44,360 nt of DNA from Utricularia gibba. Its lineage: Eukaryota; Streptophyta; Magnoliopsida; Lamiales; Lentibulariaceae. This document shows positions 34,228 to 44,360 of the stretch, one piece after another. Positions within the stretch are counted from its first letter, which is position 1; every line of letters starts with the position of its first letter. The translations under genes were made by a program, and so were the position numbers. The stretch spans positions 1-44,360 of the forward strand of contig NEEC01000070.1 of NCBI GenBank assembly GCA_002189035.1, given 5' to 3'. The notes beneath the pieces are model-generated. The model did no database searches. It saw nothing but the letters and a program-made list of their open reading frames with translations, and was not told the DNA's origin.

Positions 34228-35636
34228 TGATAACACATGAATTTTCCTATTTATTAGAGTAAGAAAATTATGCTTTTGAATCATGTTTTAAGTGTTTATC
34301 TTATAGTTTTTAGTATTTTTACCAAATTTTAGGACATAATATGATTTTATGTGTTAATGGGCCAAATCCTTTGATTTAGCACATCCCATATTATTAACAT
34401 TTTTTCTAATCCAGCAACAAAGTTCTAAAATCAAGGATGAGACATGAATTTTGTGCATGTAGAGATTTGGAAGAATGGGCAGCATTAAAAGAGGAGACAT
34501 AATGCACTGTTCGGCCGTCCACAGTCTGCAGGTTTAAACCAGGAACAGTACAGATGTCAAGAGCAGTAGACTGATTTTGAAAAATGGAAAAAAGATGTGA
34601 AGATATTTTTGGAGGGGGGACAAGGAAGAGAACGAGGGCAGACCCGAGGAGGGGCTTCTCCCCCAACACGACGAGTATTGAACCAGGAGAGGAGAAGAAG
34701 AACTTCATCCTCAAGAACAGCATCAGAGCCCAGTCCAGCGCTATTGTTCTGGCCAGGGAACAGTAGCAGACGGGAACCAGAACTCTTACTGCTTTATTTT
34801 CGTTTGTTGATGTTTTCAGTTTCTGCAACCAACTCTTTCACGATGTTCTTGACATTTTCGTTGCTTTATGTTAATGTCATTACTTTTTACCTTCCAAATA
34901 TGAGTAGCTAAAGCCTTAGGAATGTCTTGAGGTGAAGCATGGTGGTGTGGGTCTAGAATTCTTAATAAAATTAAGTATTGTTACTTAGTTCTTGTTTCTA
35001 TCATTCCATGGGTAGACTTAAGGAGAGAACAAGTGACTTCGCAACTAAGAAGCTTGGTTTAGAGATAGACCTAAGGAGAGGAACAAGTGACTTCGCAACT
35101 AAGAAGCTTGGTGTTAGTCCAGGGTAGAACCAGTAGAACCAGGTAAACCTAGTTCTATACACTTTGCATGCAGGTAGACCTAATTGTAATGTTGGTGATG
35201 GCATTGAGGACTAGCTTAGCCGAAAATATGGCAAATGACCTGGGTAGACTTAGTTTATATGAAGTTGTGAATGTAGGAACATGGTAATTTAAGTTAGACA
35301 TTTTAGCACCACACCGGCAGATCCTTAAGGCATCTTCGTATTATTTTGAGTTAGAACCAGTCCTTGTTACCTTTAGCATTCAGACCTGATATTGTTTACT
35401 GATCTTGTTCACTGAACTTGTTTACCACTATTGGTCCGAGCTTAGACTAAGACTTACTATTATTCCGAACTATGCATTTACTAAAACACTTAGCAAGCAC
35501 AAGCTTCTCGTGATCAATCCCGAAATCCACTATGCAAGTTTTCTAAATTTGTATTTTATGTAGATTAGGGCTTATAAATTTATTTGATAACGAAATTTCT
35601 ATTTTTGCAACGACATTAGGAAATTTCCGTTTATCA
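34228..35636 (+). mobile_element. Solo LTR (Athila-like family), 1409 bp
   Basis: Starts TGATAACACATGAATTTTCC and ends GGAAATTTCCGTTTATCA, with TGATAA/TTATCA as terminal inversion. The flanks are ggtct (34223-34227) and tgtct (35637-35641), a 5-bp duplication with one mismatch. Removing it joins the two halves of the chromovirus LTR. The middle (34605-35005) is homologous to 20083-20515. Near-tandem units (agacttaaggagag.acaagtgacttcgcaactaa) occur at 35015-35106. Orientation follows the related Athila-like LTR at 27596. Confidence 0.83.
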
Positions 35637-35650
35637 TGTCTTATTCCCCC

Positions 35651-35658
35651 TATTTATA
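35651..35658 (-). promoter_or_regulatory. TATA box in the chromovirus-like LTR
   Basis: On the minus strand the sequence reads GGGTATAAATAGGGGG, a good plant TATA box, about 170 bp into the LTR. In LTR elements this is where U3 ends and transcription starts. The solo LTR is inserted about 15 bp downstream, which would separate it from the rest of the LTR. Confidence 0.55.
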
Positions 35659-35842
35659 CCCTTAATTAACCCTATTAGGCCCTATTTGAGCCCGTGGGCA
35701 GAACTTTCGTGACCGGATACTCTATATTCTTCATCGGGCCAGCCATGGTCACCTATGGTCCATGTCTCTCACCAACTCATAGCTCTTGTCCTAGTCACCT
35801 TGTTGCGGATTCGGTTCAGGGGTATTACAATCTCCCTCTCTT

Positions 35843-38680
35843 AAGACGCTTCATCCCCAAGCGTCAACATGCATCACAATTCATTCTCCACACCTAACAC
35901 AGCTATTACCCCTCTGGCTGATTCGTCAGTATTGCCGCTCTGCTGTCTATCGCTATAGTTCATCGTTCCTTACACTCCTTACTAGGCTTAGGTCTCGCCT
36001 TTGTCCCTTGAAAGTGTTACTTGTCACTTCGCCATACTCACTGGCTTCGCTCCCCACATCTGGTGGCCTTCTACGATGAACACATCTTGGTTGTGCAACC
36101 TCCTTGTGTTGCACCATGCTTCACTGCTCCTACTCATTAGTAGTTTGATCAATCGTCATGCTGGTTATACATCGCCCTCACAAGGTCTTGGGAGCCTCAT
36201 TCCCTTACATGTCAGAACTTCTTCACCTCACCAAAATCACTCCCATGGGGATTATGGCCACTTGACTACGTCATCCCCCACATACTCTACTCACCAGCAT
36301 CGCTGATTTCCACTGTCTCTCTTTCTCGAGGAACTTGAGCCATCATTCTCTTGGGCATGATCAATTCAAGCCCTAACGCCTTTATGTACGGGTACCATTT
36401 GTATAACGCTAGATGCTGGCTCCACATAGTGTATATCACCTTACACAAGTTCTGCCATACGCCTCTTCATGTCAGCTTCGTCCATGACGAGTCCTCTAGT
36501 GCCTTGCTACTTTTCCTGATTGCTCTTCTAGGCGAGGGCTTCAATATGCTCACCCTCACACATCGATGGTCTTGTCCTTGTCCACGTATGCCTCGTTCCT
36601 ACCAGGGTGTACTCAAGGCTGCAAGGCATGTATATGTATTCTTTTCCATCGCATCCCTAGTTCCTTCATGCCTAGCATCTCAATTCTTGTAGTAGCCCTG
36701 GATCAATTCTAGGTTTCATGTGCTGTCAACTTCTTAACCATTCCCTTACTGCATCATGTATTCTTCCCAAGTACTATCTAGCTCCTACCTACCCACGATC
36801 CCTTAACCTTGGAGTCATTTATGTATTGCTGTCGTTCTCCTCACTATTCCTGCCCCGTGCCCATGCATAGCTCGTCCCGCTTGTCTAACCTCACTCAGTT
36901 CATCCATCTTCGTTGCTACTCTACTTGGTTGTTATGAAGTCCTTAGCTGGTCGTCCCCTAACCTTGCCACATCCTTTTTCCTAGGAGAAGTTCCCTTGAT
37001 GCTGGTTGTCGATCACGCCTGGGGGTATTAGTTGTTTCCCCACGACCTTCCTTGGCATAGACACTACCTTGAACGAAACTGGTCTTGCAACTTTGTCTTA
37101 GTGATTGCTTGCATCCTTGTGCTTCCACCCTATTGCCTTCTTAGTGCCATCCACCATCTCACAGTTTACTACCAAGCTCATATATCCCGCCTACACCATG
37201 GTGTACACAGTGTACACTCAAGGTGGCCTTGTAGTCATGTTCTCCCACTTCTTGAGGTGGCTAGTGCCTGAATTCCACATTCATCTTGGAGTGCTCGACC
37301 ACGTTGCTGGTCCAACATTAGTTCAAGGTGTATCCAAGGGGCTGATGCCTATGATCACCATATTCAGTCTCCCACTAGTTTATGTGCCACCCCGTCACCT
37401 CGTTGATTCCATTAACGTGAGTGCTTTTGTATGACCATCTCCCAACCTTGGGAGTCCATTCTCCTAGATATCCTCTAGCTGCGTCCATCCTCAGACTAAG
37501 CAAGCATCATCTCGCATAGTACCTTGAGGTGACCCTCATGTCCTCCTATATTTGATTTCCACACGACCTCCTCCTTGGTGCAAATCTAGAGTGTTCCACA
37601 AAAAGGATATCGTTGCACTCCCCGAGGGCACCCATCATTGCCGCCCATGTTGCTTCCTAAGTCACTTTGGATGCTCTAGTCACACGTTCAATCACCTGCT
37701 CCTCCATTCCCTCCCATCCTTGTGCTCACGCTGAGTATATGTAGTGTGTCTACTCGTTAGTTCCCCTACCTCCTTCACATCACTGATTCGACATATGTCA
37801 TACCGCACCCACTACCTCCCTAGGATTATTTTCGAGCTCTTCCCATACTCATCGGTGTGTCACCATGCATGTATGCGCTTACAAGATTGCACATGCTTGA
37901 TTCCATACCTCCTACTTTTACCATGCGGCACCGTCGTTGCTCCCCATAGTCGTTTCCTGTGTTCTCTTATTTGGGGCTCGTGTGTGGTACACCTTGTCCC
38001 GTGCATTTTATCGCAAGCATCTCATGCCATGGCAGCCCTTGACTTCGTGCCCTTAACTCAAGTTCTGAAGAGAAGACACTCTTAGAGTTGAAATCACTCC
38101 TCTCATTGCTATATCTCATTGCTATGCCCTTTCGTAGATTGCTCATTGCCCACACCTTTGCTAACCAACTGTATTTGTTGCACCATCGAAATAATCTGCC
38201 CCAATACTGAACATATGCTCACCGAGATACCATGTCGCCCAAACTTCCTTGTATGTCCATCAATGACATCTCCATTCTCTATTAGTGTCATGCTTTCACA
38301 AGAATACCCATCCTTCCATGTTCCATGTGGTGTGTTGGCTTCAGCTCACCCTTTGAGGGTGTATAGCTCTTGTTGCACGTGCTACTATCAATCTCCACTC
38401 ATGGCGTTTCCCATGCCAATCACGAGCCCACCTCCACTAGGACTCAAAAATCCCTGTAGGCACAATCTATGTACGAACACTTAACTGCACGAGCTCTCTT
38501 CCTCAGTATCAATACACTCACCACTCATTGAGCTAACTCCCATACCAAGTCCCCATCTCTTGTTCATCTAGCAAAATGCTCACGATTAGAATCAACATGT
38601 ACTCTCTCCTATCATACCTAGCAGCAGTGGGGCAGCAAGGGAGCGAGTTTCCTATTCCTATTCCTAGCCCTTGACACAAC
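35843..38680 (-). other. Long non-coding, element-like region
   Basis: About 2.8 kb between a purine tract with LTR start (35829-35845) and a primer-binding-site-like motif (38681-38695), both on the minus strand. The + strand is C/T-rich and all frames are broken by stops; the longest open runs are about 110-120 codons and match nothing I know. It looks like the internal part of a non-autonomous or badly decayed LTR element (LARD-like). No tRNA, rRNA or host exon is visible. Confidence 0.45.
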
Positions 38681-38695
38681 CTGGCTTTGATACCA
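38681..38695 (-). other. Primer-binding-site-like motif (tRNA-Met type)
   Basis: The minus strand reads ...GTCGTGACA, AA, TGGTATCAAAGCCAG. This matches the usual initiator-tRNA-Met complement TGGTATCAGAGCC with one change and lies two bases after a CA end, as expected just inside a 5' LTR. The LTR remnant would be 38698 to about 38775. Its sequence does not match the end of the LTR at 33765-35829, so the two need not belong to one element. Confidence 0.6.
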
Positions 38696-38797
38696 TTTGT
38701 CACGACCCATACTCGTCTTACACGATATTGTCCGTTTTGGCACCCAACCCTCATGGTTTTACATTCTCCCCTTCTGGGGCAAGGGCCTCATGCAAGA

Positions 38798-38872
38798 TTA
38801 GGGTTTAGGGTTTAGGGTTTAGGGTTCAAGGTTCAGGTTTAGGTTTTAGGGTTCAAGGTTTAGTAATTTGGT
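38798..38872 (+). repeat. Interstitial telomere-like TTTAGGG tract
   Basis: Begins attagggtttagggtttagggtttaggg, then degenerates into gttcaaggttcaggtttaggttttagggttcaaggtttag. The plant telomere unit TTTAGGG is present about three times exactly and several times imperfectly in 75 bp. It sits at the boundary between the decayed LTR and unique DNA. Confidence 0.8.
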
Positions 38873-41340
<2,468 letters not shown>

Positions 41341-41341
41341 T

Positions 41342-41349
41342 TATAAATA
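41342..41349 (+). promoter_or_regulatory. TATA box of the WAT1-related gene
   Basis: The sequence is gcttataaatagagg, a consensus plant TATA box. Transcription would start near 41372-41380, leaving a 5' leader of about 40-45 bases before the ATG at 41419. This places the in-frame ATG at 41357 upstream of the transcript, so it cannot be the start. Confidence 0.65.
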
Positions 41350-41418
41350 GAGGGACTTGTTATATGATGCAAAAGACTATTTGCCCTTCACAGAAGATAA
41401 AGAGAGGGAGAGACCAAG

Positions 41419-43023
41419 ATGTGTGGAAACGGGTATTGGTGTTGCTTCAGAAGGCCAACCCTTCTTGGCCATGGTCTTCTTGCAAGCTGGGTACGCTGGA
41501 ATGGATATCATCTCCAAAGCTGCTCTCAACGATGGAATGAGCAACTACGTGTTCGTTGTTTATCGCCACGTAGTCGCCACCATCGTTATTGCTCCCTTCG
41601 CCTTAGCCTTCGACAAGTTAGTGCAGAAAAACTTATTCTCATTGTGGGTTTCTTTGTTTCCAGTTCATTTCTGTGTAATCATGCATATTGTTTTTTTTTA
41701 GTGAGGCCAAGAATGACGCTCGCCATTTTCGAAAAGTTATGCTCCTCAGTTTCCTCGAGTAAGAGACGCAGCTCCGTTTTGCCTGTTCATGTTTTTGTTC
41801 TTTTCGAATTTGAAATAGTTGGTTAATGATGAGGTGATCATCAGGCCGGTGATCGATCAAAACTTATACTTTCTTGGCATGAAGTACACGACGGCCACCT
41901 TTGCGGCGGCCATGGCCAATGTTCTTCCAGCTATCACTTTCCTCATGGCCTTCGCTTTCAGGTTCATCTTGTTGCTTGCTCCTCCTCATGTTACTCCTAA
42001 TTCTTCTAAACTTGAGGAGGATATTGGGTTTGGATTGCAGGCTGGAGAAGGTGAAGCTAAAGAGCATCCGAAGCCAAGCCAAGATAATTGGGACGGTGGC
42101 GACGGTGGCGGGCGCCATGATCATGACCTTGGTACTGGGCCCCGACATCGGCCTTCCATGGACTAGAAATGGAAGCTCTCATGCCCATCCTGAACAGCAA
42201 GGGGTAATCTCCCTGGAACATTCCATCAAAGGAGCTGTTTTCATCACCATTGGATGCATCAGTTGGGCTTCTTTCATGATCCTGCAAGTAGACACTCATC
42301 CAACTCTTCTCTTACGTAATACTGTGTCTTCATAGCCACTGAGCTAACACTATTTGCAGGCGGTGACGTTGAAAACTTATCCAGCAGAGCTGTCCTTGAC
42401 CGCATGGATTTGCTTGTTGGGCAGCTTACAAGGATCAGCGGTGGCGCTGGTGATGGAGAAGGGAAACCGAGCTGCCTGGTCCATCAAATGGGATACTAAG
42501 TTTCTCGCTGCAGTCTACAGTGTACGCCCAACACCAAGAAACGCACAATCATGAATTCTCTGACTTGGTCGCAGACTCACTTCTTTGGGAAAATTTGGCA
42601 GGGTGTGTTCTGCTCAGGAATTACATACTACGTACAAGGAGTGGTGATGAAAGAGAGAGGCCCCGTCTTCGTGACAGCATTCAGCCCTCTCAGCATGATC
42701 ATTGTTGCAGTGCTCAGCTCCTTCATATTTTCCGAGAAAATGTTTTTTAGGTAAATATCAACCACTTAAATTACCTAACTTGATGCTAAATGGATCATAT
42801 GATCAGAGGTCGTGAACTGTGCATGCAGGGTGCTTGGGCAACAGTAATCGTGATAGGGCTCTATTTCGTAGTTTGGGGCAAGCAACATGACTACAAACTC
42901 CACGGAGAGCAAGAATTGCCTATCAAACAGCAGCAGCAGCAGCAGCAAACCCCCAGCTTGGAACAAGTTTCAACAGCGACAGCAGCAGGAGGAGAAGAAG
43001 ATGAGAGAATTACAGTAAAGTGA
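41419..43023 (+). pseudogene. WAT1-related (MtN21/EamA) transporter gene with frame lesions
   Basis: WAT1-related proteins are vacuolar or plasma-membrane transporters with ten membrane helices in two EamA repeats, some moving auxin or amino acids; the substrate here is unknown. Exons: 41419-41616, 41702-41758, 41845-41961, 42041-42287, 42360-42521, 42602-42750, 42829-43023. Family motifs: FLQAGYAGMDIISKAALNDG, VVYRHVVATIVIAPFA, PVIDQNLYFLGMKYTTATFA, ANVLPAITFLMA, SQAKIIGTVATVAGAM, TLKTYPAELSLTAWICLLGS, YYVQGVVMKERGPVFVTAFS, GLYFVVWGK. The likely start MCGNGYWCCF is two bases out of frame with PFLAMVF. Exon 2 is read in a shifted frame at its beginning, and a base is missing at about 42839, giving an early stop after RVLG. 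The tail has a CAG run (poly-Q). It is either a recent pseudogene or a good gene with assembly errors. Confidence 0.88.
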
Positions 43024-43074
43024 TAAAGAAGTTTATTAGACGACATTAGTTATGAATGACAAATGTGCGAAAGT

Positions 43075-43080
43075 AATAAA
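43075..43080 (+). terminator. Candidate poly(A) signal of the WAT1-related gene
   Basis: AATAAA about 50 bases after the stop codon at 43021-43023. Plant signals are loose, so this is only a candidate. Confidence 0.4.
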
Positions 43081-44360
43081 GAGCACAGGTGTGGCGTGGC
43101 GTATGTGATTAGGACATGGTTAACCCAACACTCACCCACACGCAATGTCCATGTCACGTGGGGATTGAAACCACTCTTGTTTTGCTCTTGGTGGATTCAC
43201 CACTCACGCTCCACTATCTGAAAAAGCAACTTCCGCCTCTCCCACTCGTAGCAATCAAATTTATACGGACATTGTTGGTTGGGACTTGGGAGTAGTTCGA
43301 ACCGGGACCGGTTCAGGTACAATATTTGTCAATCGTTTCGATTTCAGTTCACTATTTCAATCTGGGAGTATTGTCGGAATTGGAATTTCTAGTAATTTCG
43401 TTCTGATTCATTTTCTTCTAATAATATAATTAACAGAAGTTGATTGTTCAAATTTTTCAAGTGTTAAATCCATTCCACTATGCGGTAATAATGAAGTTTC
43501 TAACCTCAAAAGATGATAATGAAGATTTATTCATTAAAAATTTTGAATAAATAAGACTCTATTTAAATGCAGTTTGAATAAATGTTAGTTTGGTGTGAAG
43601 AAGACAATGAATTCATTCAATCATCAAAAACATTCTACATAAATTGTGATTATATCAATATAATTCTATAAATAGTATTCAAAGGTCATTTAGAATGAGT
43701 GTAACGCTATTGCAGCAAGGTTGCCTAGAGTGTAGGCATGAGTCTCTTCTTGACGCCAATTTGACAACTCACAATGTTTTGCATCTAACCCATAAATGGA
43801 AGATTCATGTGGAACTAAATAATGCTATTATTTAGGTTTTTTATTTTTTCAGTGATGAGGTATATGTTTGTCTTAGTAGCAAAATCGATTTGGTGTTTGT
43901 GGGATTTCAGGTGCATTTTTGTTGGTTTATAGTTAGTGGACTTGGATGAAATTTTTAGAGTGAAGGCATACAGGAATCTTTCTTCTGCAGCGGTTACCTA
44001 AGTTTGCTCTAATTTTACACTTAGGTGTTGTTTTGGTGCACTCGTCCCTTTTTTTTATGTCATAATAATGATCAGAGCAGAAATCCATCAGTGGATGCAT
44101 ACTCTAGGAAGAATTGATGATGAAATTAAAACCAAGCATCATTGGAGGCTTGATGAAGAATTAATTTTTTTTCTTTAAATAATCAAAGTGGCATAACCAA
44201 ATTCATGGAATCATGGTGCCTCATAACATTTGCAGGCCAACTAAATGAAGAGGAATAAATGTAGCCAATCTGACTCTTAAATATCTACCAAGTAAATCAG
44301 GGACACAATGAACAAAAACGCTATCAAACTATATAAACATATAGTCAACTTCAAAACTAT
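43081..44360. other. Downstream AT-rich region without gene
   Basis: No supported coding frame, RNA gene or complete element. A short GGTTC-rich piece at 43295-43317 (gttcgaaccgggaccggttc) resembles the hAT-like fragment at 28394-28575 and could be an end of a small non-autonomous element. Confidence 0.5.

Larger units (their letters stand above)
33765..35829 (-). mobile_element. Chromovirus-like LTR split by a solo LTR
   Basis: On the minus strand the LTR begins TGTAATACCCCTGAACC at 35829, directly after a purine tract (cttaagagagggaga, 35845-35831). It is interrupted by the 34228-35636 solo LTR and continues to about 33765. The block aggtaagggctttacggtag...ggattggggagtgcaacccc (about 33955-33800) matches the LTR at 14793-15327. 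A TATA box lies at 35658-35651. Without the insert it is about 650 bp. Preceded by a purine tract, it should be a 3' LTR of an element extending to the right. Confidence 0.68.

Noticed and set aside
36001-38484. Several plus-strand open runs of 60-120 codons
   Set aside because: They are reverse-strand shadows in C/T-rich non-coding DNA, with no family similarity and no shared start signals.
33469-38695. One intact minus-strand LTR element from the primer site at 38695 to the pol fragment at 33469
   Set aside because: An LTR preceded by a purine tract (35829) lies between them, so the pol fragment must belong to a different copy.
41357-41418. ATG at 41357 as the WAT1 start
   Set aside because: It lies only about 8 bases after the TATA box, hence upstream of the expected transcript start, and its leader peptide does not resemble the family.

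Overview
The window is nuclear DNA of a flowering plant. The evidence is a multi-intron gene with GT-AG introns that matches the plant VPS13 family, a WAT1/MtN21-type transporter gene, plant-type TTTAGGG repeats, and Athila-like and chromovirus-like Ty3/gypsy elements together with hAT transposons. I cannot name the species.

Layout. (1) 1-12774, + strand: the 3' part of a VPS13-family bridge-like lipid-transfer gene, about 31 recognisable exons, entered mid-gene. Many exons are well conserved, but the copy carries about 15 single- or double-base frameshifts, about seven in-frame stops and three stretches where expected exons are absent. (2) 12775-15327: a decayed 5' fragment of 25S rDNA runs directly into an internally deleted chromovirus-like element with polypurine tract and 3' LTR. 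(3) 15328-20060: AT-rich DNA with a degenerate minus-strand transposon-type coding region, a block of hairpin repeats and a deleted minus-strand hAT transposase gene. (4) 20083-28385: a decayed Athila-like Ty3/gypsy element (gag end, protease, RT, RNase H, integrase, 3' LTR) containing a well-preserved solo LTR with a perfect 5-bp target duplication. (5) 28405-38775: a nested pile. Minus-strand chromovirus sequence is split by a 4.2-kb hAT element, which is itself split by a 1.35-kb solo LTR; a second chromovirus LTR is split by another solo LTR; then follow about 2.8 kb of non-coding element-like DNA and a primer-binding-site-like motif. (6) 38798-38872: a short interstitial telomere-like tract. 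(7) 41342-43080: a WAT1-related (EamA) transporter gene with TATA box, seven exons and a candidate poly(A) signal, but with several one-base losses. The rest of 38873-44360 shows no recognisable gene.

The two host genes are functionally unrelated, one for lipid transfer at membrane contacts and one for small-molecule transport; everything between them is mobile-element and repeat DNA. I found no new biological system. The most informative observations are the nesting order, which can be read from target duplications, and the shared pattern of one-base losses in homopolymers in both host genes. That pattern may mean either pseudogenes or uncorrected long-read assembly errors.
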